This document shows, one piece after another, positions 10,301-19,264 of a DNA stretch of 64,000 nucleotides. Position 1 is the stretch's first letter. Each line of letters begins with the position of its first letter. This DNA comes from Symsagittifera roscoffensis (Eukaryota > Xenacoelomorpha > Acoela > Convolutidae). The translations under genes and the position numbers were made by a program. A model generated the notes under the pieces. That model had not been told where the DNA came from and did not search any database. It was given only the letters and a program-made list of their open reading frames with translations. The stretch spans positions 54,840,467 through 54,904,466 of the forward strand of contig NC_087068.1 in NCBI RefSeq assembly GCF_963678635.1. Reading direction: 5' to 3'.

Positions 10301-12584
10301 TTTTCAAAGATTAAACAAACAACCACCATTCTTTTCAAAATTTTATCCAATATATAACCAACAAAGAAAACACCTGAAACCACTATCAGGAAACATCTAT
10401 AATTTTTCAATCAAACAAGTTCACCAATATGATAAAGAACAAAACAAACAAAAATTTTATATGTCAGATTTTGAATTCAAACCTATTCATAAATTTTTCA
10501 AAATCACAATCTCTTCAATAAAATATTTGAAAAATTCGAATTCAGATATTATTTCCTTACATGTTTATAACAACACACCTTACCAAGTAACATTACCTTT
10601 AGGACTTTTAGGATATTGTGAAACTAACGCTACAATATCACCAATACACGAAAAAGCCTATCGCGTAAATAATATACTCCAATTACTAGATATTTGCCAA
10701 TCTACAATTCTTAATGAAGAATTATCTATAAATAATATAATAAGTAACGAAAACAGAAATACGGATTATTTCACAACAACTCCATATTTCAAACCTACAT
10801 TCAACATCAGTAACTACACAGAGGACCAACAAAAATTTTTAACAATGTTTAATTTCCAACATTCACAAATAACACAAGACGAATTCGAAAAATTAGCCAA
10901 ACAGCTAATTAAATATTCATCAGTCTATGCAACATCAAAATTCGATGTTGGCAAAATCAGTTCATCACTACATCTCCCATTAAAACCAGACGCAGTTTTC
11001 AAAAAACAGAGAGCAAGTAAAGTACCAATTCACTTACATGATAAAGTAAACAGATTACTCGATATTTTAGAACAATACAACATTATATCACCAGTTAATA
11101 AAGAAGAACAACCAAAAGGCAACACATTCATCAACCCCGTTATCATTCTAGCTAAAGGAGAATCATTAAAAATCGTTCTCGACGCTAGATACCTCAATTC
11201 ACTTATAGATGAATCAAAATGTAATTGGCCCATTGAACCAATACAAGTTATTTTAACAAAAATAAACGGCAAATACTTTACAACCGCCGATATGAATAGT
11301 GCATACAATCAAATGCCACTAGATGAACAATCACGACGTTTAACACAATTTGTTATCGGAAACCAACAATATGAATTTAACCGCTTATTCTATGGAATAT
11401 CCATAGGACCAGCAGCATTTTCAGCTTTTATGAGCAAAATTTTTAGACCACTAATACTCAAGAAAAACGCAATCACCTATTTAGACGATGTTTTTATGCA
11501 ATCACAAACAAAAGACGAAATGTTCAAAGTTTTAGAAAAATATCATCAAATACTTCAGAACGAAAATCTGAAGGCCGCCCCCGATAAATCACACTTCTTT
11601 TTGACAAGAGTTAAATTCTTAGGACATAACATAGAAAGAAAAACAATAACTCCACTGAAATCACGCATTGACGCTATTCAAAAACTTCAACCACCAACAA
11701 ATAAAAAGAAAATCCAAGAATTCCTTGGAATGTTAAACTTTTTAAGTAAATATGTTTATAAAATGCAATTATATCTACGACCATTTTACAATATCCTTAG
11801 ACAACAAAATAATTTTGAATGGAATACAGAACATCAAGCACGATTCGAAGAAATAAAGAAACTTTTAACTGAACAAATTTCAAACACAATTCCAGACCCT
11901 GATCAACCATTTTATGCAATGTGCGATGCTTCGAACTTTGGCATCGGCGCAGCACTATTACAATCACATAATGGTACAAATAAAATGAACCTCATATCAG
12001 CAAATTCTCGATTATTCACTCAAGCAGAGCTACGACTCTCAACTCTAATGAGAGAATGTACAGCCATAATATATACATTGACAGAATATGAATTTCTGAT
12101 ACTTGGATCAAAGCATCCAACAGTTTTATTCACAGACCACAAACCCATCATTTTTCTCTTTACACAAAAATCTAACCCAAACCACCGAGTTTACAGATTT
12201 CAACTAATTCTAATGAAATTTCCAAACTTACATATAGTTTGGACTGCAGGAAAAAATCTTGCATTACCAGACACCTTAAGTCGAAATACACCACCTGAAT
12301 TACTTACACGAAAAACAACAGTTGAAATACCCAAGAACATAAAATTCTACCTTGCAGAAAACGAAACATCACCCCGATTGGAATGCAAATATGCAGTAAA
12401 AACTGATATTGAACAATCACAAATAAATAATTTACAACATTTCCCACTTTATTTAGATTGTCAAAATAATCATTATGAAGTTGACCTACTTGGAACATCA
12501 ACTTTCAAACCAATCCCATATTCTCAATGGATAAAAAATAACACCCAACAAAAACGAACAAAACAACACCCGCCTAAAAACTAA
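7392..12584 (+). CDS. gag-pol: Gag-protease-reverse transcriptase-RNase H polyprotein
   Basis: 1730 residues. Order: a Gln/Asn/Pro-rich leader (1-220); a retrotransposon-Gag capsid-like region (about 225-405, including the WF...W..F..EF pattern); one CCHC zinc knuckle, C468-X2-C471-X4-H476-X4-C481; an Arg/Asn/Ser/Tyr-rich low-complexity tail (about 520-690), suited to RNA binding; aspartic protease DSGA at 855-858; reverse transcriptase with catalytic D1300 (in FTTADMNSAYNQ) and YLDD at 1363-1366; and Ty3-type RNase H with D1512, E1555 and D1582. It acts in particle assembly, polyprotein cleavage and cDNA synthesis. Gag and pol share one frame with no stop between NC and protease. It ends just after RNase H, and integrase lies in another frame. 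ATG 7392 is the first in-frame start after the 6861 stop; the true N terminus may be 6270. Confidence 0.95.
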   Translation: MDYQTYRPMTIPSKTRKTFTRNNFADHNYNYTHPSKTNYQPQRNFNQYTKPRNWDNPTAQYNSKNFQSNPPQDRSENYPFFQQNKNKKQTPYQMDYLSSDDDFLQPDIFAPNTQEYRRQGIQKTRTNHRNFSPQPIDAQHQQPIQQQNPINTQSFQPIQQQNPMTAHSYQPSQMQNEIPLPYYLQQHEITRNQLSNFSQMPNAAESLQMTMNPYLMGGSSITSNKPLMVFTGTDPEYSVEDYLNAVTANLILNIGPEPINTPLHQNWIHRRTALIQTTLDGAAQKWFSVLPLEIKSNWKRFTQEFSKMFDSERNKQQQRVLCNEIRRLPNETIKQIAVRIETLVRKAYSLNTHDYKNTKMTEILMMTLTPQLRKIAIKKRASHPSSIREPDLDFRKLVDKLEQAEITMKLEETENLKLQYVNRIETTPTNINNIQESETDLVEKITEILNIYEKNPNFKGKPSFKKWCNYCRRYGHSISECKQKQQDSQNKPQKYKEPNKSFYQYMKKDQNLPNKTVHSNNSSGKPLPNNTNYTRNQSPYNSSYRGRSPERRNTYNSSQNHYNRPNSRNNYSRSNSNTQRFVSRSNSQSRNNYYPNNQSRNSSYNRNRNYSYNRNRSYSNNRNQNYPNNRSRNNSYNRSNYNRPNNNYQNRSRNNSQNRHPSYNNRYRNYSQSPHRNNNNYNNSNNRHRSSTPKHQRQINQVQANPETTSDPPGIDNTVTDTLQLNQINCTSSDSESDTENTLSINMIKVENDYESVIYEQPFPSHIYENQSEFLQNYYTTPINSTSTTQETNEINTTDQTNKNTKTKCLNTNHIYQNIQKEQPKEKIWTIPFLLESPRNKEFQPPDLEIDFLIDSGAESNIINIPTWNEIKTLHPKLTPLDTSSKLATAQGSTLINYGKIQLFLLPTRTMEQSKILNKPFKQIFHITDIKYNIIGIPFISKYIPTINILNSKILIKDKYTKTKETSLTFFQRLNKQPPFFSKFYPIYNQQRKHLKPLSGNIYNFSIKQVHQYDKEQNKQKFYMSDFEFKPIHKFFKITISSIKYLKNSNSDIISLHVYNNTPYQVTLPLGLLGYCETNATISPIHEKAYRVNNILQLLDICQSTILNEELSINNIISNENRNTDYFTTTPYFKPTFNISNYTEDQQKFLTMFNFQHSQITQDEFEKLAKQLIKYSSVYATSKFDVGKISSSLHLPLKPDAVFKKQRASKVPIHLHDKVNRLLDILEQYNIISPVNKEEQPKGNTFINPVIILAKGESLKIVLDARYLNSLIDESKCNWPIEPIQVILTKINGKYFTTADMNSAYNQMPLDEQSRRLTQFVIGNQQYEFNRLFYGISIGPAAFSAFMSKIFRPLILKKNAITYLDDVFMQSQTKDEMFKVLEKYHQILQNENLKAAPDKSHFFLTRVKFLGHNIERKTITPLKSRIDAIQKLQPPTNKKKIQEFLGMLNFLSKYVYKMQLYLRPFYNILRQQNNFEWNTEHQARFEEIKKLLTEQISNTIPDPDQPFYAMCDASNFGIGAALLQSHNGTNKMNLISANSRLFTQAELRLSTLMRECTAIIYTLTEYEFLILGSKHPTVLFTDHKPIIFLFTQKSNPNHRVYRFQLILMKFPNLHIVWTAGKNLALPDTLSRNTPPELLTRKTTVEIPKNIKFYLAENETSPRLECKYAVKTDIEQSQINNLQHFPLYLDCQNNHYEVDLLGTSTFKPIPYSQWIKNNTQQKRTKQHPPKN
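12535..12584 (+). other. Frame-change overlap between RNase H and integrase
   Basis: The RT-RNase H frame stops at TAA 12582-12584. The integrase frame (one base forward) opens just after its own stop at 12532-12534. Any shift must therefore occur within these 50 bases, which contain A-runs such as CCTAAAAACTAAAAAAG. It could be a +1 recoding site or a recent one-base indel; the sequence alone does not decide. Confidence 0.7.
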
Positions 12585-14499
12585 AAAAGACCATTTTCCA
12601 CTAATTGAAAAAGAAGATTTAACTGATAAAATAAATTTATCAGGACCACAAACAAATGATTCAAAATACACAATAAATCAAGTTTTTGACCTCCATGACC
12701 CACTTGATACAATACCCTTATCTAAATTAGAAATCGAAAACATTTTCCTCCCCCCAACAGAAACAATTACAATTTCAACACTGAAACAATATCAAAACCT
12801 TGACCCAGTAATTCGACAACTGAAATCATGGCACAAATATAAAACTAAACCTATCAAAGCAGATTCAACCATTCTAGGAAACAAAACACTCCTCCGATAC
12901 TTTCGCAAATTTAACAACACAACAATTAACGAAAATACAGACCTTTTAGAGTATAACCTGAATGAATCTACAGTTCCATGTCTCCCTATAAGTATGATTC
13001 TTATAGCTTTTAATATTTCACACACACAAAATATTAAAGGACACTCTGGATCAGAAAAAACATATTCAAATTTTATACAAAATTTTTACTTCCCAAATGC
13101 ACCAATCTGGATAAAAGTACTATGCAATGACTGTATAGTATGTCAACTAAATAAACCTTACCCAAATCAAAAACAAATAGCACAAAAACAAGATTTTAAA
13201 GGACAAAGTTTGTACTTTAATCATCGTATCTCATTTGATACTAAAGGACCAATTTCACCCTCATCAGAAGGAAACTCGTACATTATGGTAATTGTTGACG
13301 CATTTACACATTATGTAGCACTTAACCCAGTACCACATTGTAATGCTTATTACGCATATACAACACTTTATGAACACTGGATAGCAAAATTTGGACTACC
13401 AGAAATTTTAGTCACAGACAATGGTACAGAATTCATAAATAATGAAATAATAACACTATGTCATTTATACAACATTAAACACAAACCACGTACATCTCAT
13501 GCACCTTGGACAAACGGCTTAGTCGAAGGTATGAACCGTTCACTACAAGAATATCTTAGATGTATCATCAACGGAAATGATACAAAATATACCGAATGGT
13601 CAGCAGATGTAAAATTATTTCCCTTAGCATATAATTCACAAATCACGACAACTTTAGGAATGTCACCATACGAAATGGTTTTTAACCAAAAGCCACGCAA
13701 ACCAATAATGTTTACAGCAAATTCTCATAAAAACGCACAAGGTTATTGTCAACCAAATAAAGACTCAATTTGTTATAACCTCCCATTACATACGCACGAT
13801 GAAGATCATTTTCATCACCCACAAATTCTTAAACTAGCCTCCGGTACACACACCGAATGGATTTTAAATAGAGATAAGAAACACAATGAAATTTACCAAA
13901 AAATAACGAAAAAGTTATTACAAAGACAAAACATAAATGAACAAATCAATTCACGTTTTACACCAGCTTCCGATTTAAAAATTGGAACATTTGTTTTAAT
14001 ACCTAATTTTAATACTCAAAAAGGAATTTCTAAAAAATTACAACCCCTCCGAAAAGGACCCTACCAAATAATTGCAAAACCCACTGATGTCACATATAAA
14101 ATTACCGACTCAAACAAAAAAGAAATCGTTCAACATCGAAACAACCTATTACCTTATTACCCAAAAGAAAACGCACTCCGCGAATTAACTCAATTATATT
14201 CTTTCACAGGATTAAAAATCATTCAAAATGAACCACATCTGAAAAACACAGAACAAAATGATAACCCCACCGAAAATCAAAACACAAAACCAACCGCCAC
14301 CAAAAACAATACGCAAAACCATAAAGAATCTCCAAAACAAAGAAAAAATAGAAAAATGACAGAACAAATAATACCCCAAGAAGAAATAGACAAATCAGAA
14401 CATAGAAAAACAACAAGACTCCGAAATCAACCACGTAAAAACTACAAAATGTTCATCCCTCAATCTAAAATATTAAAGAAAGTAGAATTTAAAAAGTAA
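12535..14499 (+). CDS. pol (integrase): Integrase, in the +1 frame after RNase H
   Basis: The frame is open from 12535; the first ATG is at 12994, inside the N-terminal domain, so the protein is probably made as a fusion with upstream pol. Numbering from 12994: zinc-binding H10-X6-H17-X29-C47-X2-C50; catalytic core D82-X59-D142-X35-E178 (in SFDTKG, VTDNGTEF and NGLVEG); and a C-terminal GPY/F-like module around KGPYQIIAKP (about residue 350). A Lys/Asn/Gln-rich tail follows. It inserts element cDNA into the genome. All catalytic residues are present, and D-X35-E spacing is exact for the family. A 4-bp flanking duplication fits a Gypsy integrase. Confidence 0.95.
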   Translation, partial: KITPNKNEQNNTRLKTKKDHFPLIEKEDLTDKINLSGPQTNDSKYTINQVFDLHDPLDTIPLSKLEIENIFLPPTETITISTLKQYQNLDPVIRQLKSWHKYKTKPIKADSTILGNKTLLRYFRKFNNTTINENTDLLEYNLNESTVPCLPISMILIAFNISHTQNIKGHSGSEKTYSNFIQNFYFPNAPIWIKVLCNDCIVCQLNKPYPNQKQIAQKQDFKGQSLYFNHRISFDTKGPISPSSEGNSYIMVIVDAFTHYVALNPVPHCNAYYAYTTLYEHWIAKFGLPEILVTDNGTEFINNEIITLCHLYNIKHKPRTSHAPWTNGLVEGMNRSLQEYLRCIINGNDTKYTEWSADVKLFPLAYNSQITTTLGMSPYEMVFNQKPRKPIMFTANSHKNAQGYCQPNKDSICYNLPLHTHDEDHFHHPQILKLASGTHTEWILNRDKKHNEIYQKITKKLLQRQNINEQINSRFTPASDLKIGTFVLIPNFNTQKGISKKLQPLRKGPYQIIAKPTDVTYKITDSNKKEIVQHRNNLLPYYPKENALRELTQLYSFTGLKIIQNEPHLKNTEQNDNPTENQNTKPTATKNNTQNHKESPKQRKNRKMTEQIIPQEEIDKSEHRKTTRLRNQPRKNYKMFIPQSKILKKVEFKK

Positions 14500-15100
14500 T
14501 TTTAAGATTTTATACTTCACAATCTTGAAACCTCCGTAACATTTTTCATTTCATTTTTTCAAAATAACATGCTCACAAGTACGCAATAATTCTAGTTCAA
14601 AATAGACCAATAGGATTCATCCAATCCGCCACTTTCTCTAACTCAAACTAAGATCAATTAGACGAATAATCTAGAACTCCAGGCACATCTCTAACTATAA
14701 CTTTACAACCTCCAGGTCAAAAATAAGCAAACCACTCCAACTTGACAGCTAAAATAAATATCACCATAATACCGTACCCCTCCCTTATCTAATAACCAAA
14801 GATCAACAATATTTCCCCAACTCAGACCACGAATACCCCCAAAACAAATTTGATAACTTAGCCTAAAGTAACAAAATGAAGATTTTAATTAGCCTAAAGT
14901 ATAAAAATCTCACCATACCCCGGATCATTTGACAAACAAAAATAAAGAAAAAGACGACCTCCCAGTCACCATGAAAATTGCCCCCAACAATTTTTTACAA
15001 AACTCAACCCACTTGTCAAAAAAAACTAATAAATAATTCGACCACACTAGAAAATCGCCTCAAACAGCAAAAAATATTCGACCAAGAGATCATTTCTTAA
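14500..15100 (+). other. Non-coding gap between integrase and the 3' cassette
   Basis: 600 bp without a supported ORF. A short direct repeat TTAGCCTAAAGTA occurs at about 14858 and 14889. The tract could hold splice signals for downstream mRNAs; none stands out. Confidence 0.5.
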
Positions 15101-15331
15101 ATGCTTTTCTCTCAAACAGTTGCTCAAATACTTATAAATTTTAAACATTTTTTTTCAATACTTGAAGCCTTTATAATATTTCTTTTTGATATACTTGAAT
15201 CTTTTCTAATAATCTTAATCATTTTTTGTAACATTTTTTTAATTTTCTACACTATACTCGAACTATTCCTCCAACTTTCCAAAACCCTTGAATATATCCA
15301 CAGGTACGATTTTCACAACTTGTCTAAATGA
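15101..15331 (+). CDS. Small hydrophobic ORF (76 residues)
   Basis: No family recognised. Residues about 8-60 are almost entirely Leu/Ile/Phe with a few Glu/Asp, forming one or two membrane-spanning stretches; the C terminus is hydrophilic. The stop overlaps the next ATG as ATGA (15328-15331). The position between integrase and the envelope-like gene, and the coupled overlap with another membrane ORF, argue that it is real. AT-rich DNA can produce hydrophobic frames by chance, so confidence is moderate. Confidence 0.5.
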   Translation: MLFSQTVAQILINFKHFFSILEAFIIFLFDILESFLIILIIFCNIFLIFYTILELFLQLSKTLEYIHRYDFHNLSK

Positions 15332-15516
15332 TACGAACAATTTTCAGTAGAACTGATATTTTTTTATTGTTTGTAATTTTCATAACATTTTTATCATCCC
15401 TCATTTTGACCATATGTAAATGTATAAAGAAAGCAATCATCACATTTGCCCTAGCAACAATTTTTCTAATTATTTTTTTGGAAGAATATTATAATAAACA
15501 TAAACCTTCCCACTAA
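15328..15516 (+). CDS. Second small membrane ORF (62 residues)
   Basis: Two predicted membrane segments (about residues 10-30 and 35-52) are joined by a short basic, Cys-containing loop (CKCIKK), with a charged C terminus. It starts inside the stop of the preceding ORF (ATGA), a layout associated with termination-reinitiation. It is followed six bases after its stop by the long ATG-less frame. No homologue is known to me. It may be a small membrane accessory protein or chance hydrophobic frame. Confidence 0.5.
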   Translation: MIRTIFSRTDIFLLFVIFITFLSSLILTICKCIKKAIITFALATIFLIIFLEEYYNKHKPSH

Positions 15517-15521
15517 AGTAA

Positions 15522-16658
15522 CAATTCAAAAATCCATCAAAAATTGCTACCCAACAGTCACAGAATCAGTCTTCACCGACATCATCCCAAGATAATCCAA
15601 CACCACCTTCAACTACTCAAAATCCTCAAACATCTACACGAATTTCTTTTCAAGACAATCCATACACTTTTGAAGAACGGCACGCTCGTTTATCTGAACC
15701 ACTAGAACCAGTTCAACGACAAGCATCCCTAAGTGAACCAACATACAATCTTTACCCAACACTACCACAAGAACTAAGTAGAATACGAAACCTTAGTCAA
15801 AACCAAAACACAACAGAAATAAATAGACAAATTATACATCCTCGACGAAATAGAAATTTTCAAACTCCCCGAGTTCATTTTGATATACCTCAATCCCCAT
15901 CACAAACCACTCCAGAAAACACCACTGGTATCACACCAGAAACTCCTACACTTTTTTCACAACGAAGCACTTCAAGTCTACCTTCAGACTACTTAGGTTC
16001 AACACCAACATCTGAACAAATACGTGAAAATCCTTTTAACCCCCCAAACCTAACATCACGACTGCCATATTGGACTACACATTCATTTACACAAGGTGAA
16101 CCAAATTTAGTCAATGACCCCATAGATATTTCTACGGATACAACAACATCCTCATCACTACCAGAAACATTACCACTACCATCAACACCATCAATAAGCC
16201 AATTTTCACCACTACCCTTTAACTTAAATTTTCCAAATAATCTCGACGCCAGATATCGAGAACAATCATCAATAAATATTCCTTTAAGACTAGATTGGAA
16301 TACATTCACAGCACCTCCACCATTATTTGGACAACATCAAGAAAGTAACCGCCTTCATAACTGGGCACTTAATAGATTACAATATCGCCAAGATATTCAT
16401 AACGATATCCGTGATCACAATATTCAAATACTCCAACAAAACAGTTTACAATTAAAGTTTGAAATCACAGTTAAGTTAAATAACATTACCCAACATCCCT
16501 ACCCATTAAATCCACCTAACATAACAGCTCAATCACTACCACCACCGTTTATAACTACTGAAGTAATATATAAATACGACAGATACACCAAAAACACAAT
16601 TGGTTACATTACATTTTATAACCCATACTCAGGATTATCATACACATGTATATTCTAA
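15522..16658 (+). CDS. 378-codon open frame with no in-frame ATG
   Basis: The frame runs from just after TAA 15519-15521 to TAA 16656-16658 without a stop and without a single ATG, so ordinary start-codon scans miss it. Codon use matches the element: Pro/Ser/Thr/Gln-rich for about 300 residues, with a more ordered C-terminal part (about residues 265-378) containing a Tyr-rich end, YNPYSGLSYTCIF. No signal peptide or family is recognised. A simple frameshift from the previous ORF cannot reach it, because that ORF stops at 15516, before this frame opens. Expression would need a non-AUG start or splicing onto an upstream ATG. It overlaps the envelope-like ORF by 13 nt. Confidence 0.75.
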   Translation, partial: QFKNPSKIATQQSQNQSSPTSSQDNPTPPSTTQNPQTSTRISFQDNPYTFEERHARLSEPLEPVQRQASLSEPTYNLYPTLPQELSRIRNLSQNQNTTEINRQIIHPRRNRNFQTPRVHFDIPQSPSQTTPENTTGITPETPTLFSQRSTSSLPSDYLGSTPTSEQIRENPFNPPNLTSRLPYWTTHSFTQGEPNLVNDPIDISTDTTTSSSLPETLPLPSTPSISQFSPLPFNLNFPNNLDARYREQSSINIPLRLDWNTFTAPPPLFGQHQESNRLHNWALNRLQYRQDIHNDIRDHNIQILQQNSLQLKFEITVKLNNITQHPYPLNPPNITAQSLPPPFITTEVIYKYDRYTKNTIGYITFYNPYSGLSYTCIF

Positions 16659-19264
16659 AATTATTAATTTTTCTCCAACTCCCTTTTCTAGTAACCTCAA
16701 ATCAAAACATAAACCCTTCCCCTCGTACAGGACCACAAGATTTATTAGTAACACATTACGATTGCGAAGAAAATGAACAAAAAACACTACACAAATATGC
16801 AATAAATCAAGTATCACAATGTGAAACAGAACCACAAGCTATAGAAACCACAGATATAATAGCAACACTCTATTCCAAAGCCCGAGCAACAACAGTTACA
16901 GGTTATAAATTCACAGCGACATTTTCCGAAAAGAAAGTACATTGTTCACAAGTCTCAAACGGCAACAAAAACCGACTTGACCATGAATCATTCTATCAAA
17001 GTAATATAGAACGCCTCTTACATCTCAATCCCGACGATTGTAAAAATGAATTACTTAGACTAAACATCACACAAAATAAAAACTCCCAAAGAAAATTAGT
17101 TAATTTTCAAGTTTTTTCAGACTCTGTACACCAATCACAACTTGAAAGACACCAAGGACATATAAAACTAGACGAAAAATACCCGTATAACGGCGCACAC
17201 GGACGATTAACCTATGACCTACATGATAAACATTGGATACCACACATTGGTATAAATAACCCATCAAACTGCAAAGCAGACACGAAAAATAAAGGATACC
17301 AAGAAATAATGTTTTTCGATTGGAAAATACAACTCGAAAAAATACAACTCACACGAGATTTATCTGATAATACAATGATCTATCAAGGAATCCGACTACC
17401 TTGTAAAAATGATCAAGGATATTGCGACCCTACAACAAGAACACAAGCAACAATTGTTTGGTTCCCCGAAGATACATGTACAACATTTCAAGTAGCAAAA
17501 ATACACGCTCGTATGATAAAATTTCACGAAAAATATTTTATACAATCAATTCCATATGAACAAGTCCATCCATCACGCAAACTAAGTTCCGATTTTAGAA
17601 ACATAGACAATATAGAAAATAAATTGACACGTTTTCAAATATATCAAGAAACAGAACTTGCATGTAAATACAGGAATCCACTTCACAGAACACAATACTC
17701 TGAAATATTAGTTGAATACGAAAAAGGATTCGACATGACCACTGGAAAAGTAAAAATCGACCCATATGCCACAGGTCATCCTCTAAACGAAGGAACATCC
17801 TATATACCAGTTAATTTTGAAAAAAGTAACGGACAACCTGGTGGACATCTAAAACCTTATGACACCAGAAGCACACGCTTACAAGAATTATCACTAATGA
17901 ATACTACATATTTCGGTAATATCCACTATGATATTCATTTGGATATGAAACTAGACTATACAATTAGCCGCATTTTTCAAGAAATGTCACTCTCCGAATT
18001 AGAAACACTACACCAACTATGCGAATTAGAACGAACACAAATATTACAATCACTTGCACTAGCAGTATTAAAAATACCCTACGCAGGATACTTATTATCA
18101 GGAAATAGATCAAATTTTTTAGACTATGAAGGAAACATCTTATGGTTTTATACTTGTACCAAAAAAGTATCACCACTATACGTTTTTGAAGATAAACGAT
18201 GTTATAAAAGAATCCCTATCTTTTATAAGAATAAAGTACATTTCGTGGATACACTTTCACGAAGAACCTATTTCTGGGATACCGCAGTCCCATGTGGATC
18301 AGAAAATAGCCACAATGTAGTACAACTAAACCCTGATGAAAATAAATATTATCTTCTCACTCCATATCCCACATTAATGCAATCACTCAAAAAATTTTCA
18401 CCAGAAAGCATTCGCGCTATCGCTCGAAACCCAAATATAGACTTACAATCAATAGGAATATACTCAAAATCAGATATTCAACATCACATTAGAACACAAC
18501 AATTCCAGGAATTATTAACACAAATGGACACAATACAAAGACAATCAATTGACCAAAACTTACGCAAACTTGCAGAAACCGCAGGTTTTGCCGATATCTA
18601 CACACAAGACTATAGCGGATATTTTAAAGACATTAAAGATTATATATATCTAAACGGTGAAAAATACCGTCCCCAAGATATATCACCAATCAACATTTTT
18701 AGCTTTGTTACACTCAAAAATGAGATCCTCGATTTTCTAGGATGGCCCTACTACATCTTAGAAAAATTGACTATTTTATACGCAATGTTTAACTTTATTG
18801 GATTTCTTTTCTCACTCTTAAAAGGAATCTACAATACATGTGCTATACACACACAAGTAAACAGACAAGCAAGCGTAGCACGCATACTCTTTGCAGGATT
18901 TTTTGGAATTTTTTCCACATCTATAAACAAAATTCTTTTAGACGCACAAATAAAAGAATATAACACAAAAATAACAACACGACAAAATACATACGACGAA
19001 GAACATAACAATGTCGACACACAGCCAACGGCACCACAACTACCACCCCTACCAAATGATCATCCACTATCCCTAGTCCCACGAAATTTTCGAAATTTAG
19101 CAATCACACATAATCCAAATTTTCGACTCAATACATCGCAAAGTCCCGTCCAACATATAATGACACATCAATCACAAGATGATAATACTTATGAACAAAT
19201 TATTGAACAGCCCCATACCACCGCTTTTCAATCTCAAAATAATAATTTTTTTAGCCCACGATGA
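16646..19264 (+). CDS. env: Envelope-like membrane glycoprotein
   Basis: 872 residues. An N-terminal signal peptide is clear (basic, then LLIFLQLPFLV, ending about residue 18). The ectodomain holds numerous cysteines and N-glycosylation sequons (NIT, NTT, NRS). A compact Cys cluster C253...C260...C278 surrounds an aromatic/Thr-rich stretch with VWFP. This arrangement recalls glycoproteins of chuvirus-like negative-strand viruses that LTR elements have captured, but that is a weak resemblance. Hydrophobic segments lie at about 708-730 and 744-765, followed by a roughly 105-residue polar tail. I see no convincing furin site. Likely role: surface glycoprotein allowing particle release or spread. 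The ATG lies inside the end of the ATG-less ORF, and the stop overlaps the next ATG (ATGA). Intact, no internal stop. Confidence 0.8.
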   Translation: MYILKLLIFLQLPFLVTSNQNINPSPRTGPQDLLVTHYDCEENEQKTLHKYAINQVSQCETEPQAIETTDIIATLYSKARATTVTGYKFTATFSEKKVHCSQVSNGNKNRLDHESFYQSNIERLLHLNPDDCKNELLRLNITQNKNSQRKLVNFQVFSDSVHQSQLERHQGHIKLDEKYPYNGAHGRLTYDLHDKHWIPHIGINNPSNCKADTKNKGYQEIMFFDWKIQLEKIQLTRDLSDNTMIYQGIRLPCKNDQGYCDPTTRTQATIVWFPEDTCTTFQVAKIHARMIKFHEKYFIQSIPYEQVHPSRKLSSDFRNIDNIENKLTRFQIYQETELACKYRNPLHRTQYSEILVEYEKGFDMTTGKVKIDPYATGHPLNEGTSYIPVNFEKSNGQPGGHLKPYDTRSTRLQELSLMNTTYFGNIHYDIHLDMKLDYTISRIFQEMSLSELETLHQLCELERTQILQSLALAVLKIPYAGYLLSGNRSNFLDYEGNILWFYTCTKKVSPLYVFEDKRCYKRIPIFYKNKVHFVDTLSRRTYFWDTAVPCGSENSHNVVQLNPDENKYYLLTPYPTLMQSLKKFSPESIRAIARNPNIDLQSIGIYSKSDIQHHIRTQQFQELLTQMDTIQRQSIDQNLRKLAETAGFADIYTQDYSGYFKDIKDYIYLNGEKYRPQDISPINIFSFVTLKNEILDFLGWPYYILEKLTILYAMFNFIGFLFSLLKGIYNTCAIHTQVNRQASVARILFAGFFGIFSTSINKILLDAQIKEYNTKITTRQNTYDEEHNNVDTQPTAPQLPPLPNDHPLSLVPRNFRNLAITHNPNFRLNTSQSPVQHIMTHQSQDDNTYEQIIEQPHTTAFQSQNNNFFSPR

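Noticed and set aside
15328-16658. Minus-one frameshift from the 62-residue ORF into the ATG-less frame
   Set aside because: The 62-residue ORF stops at 15516, whereas the ATG-less frame has a stop at 15519-15521 and opens only after it, so the frames do not overlap.
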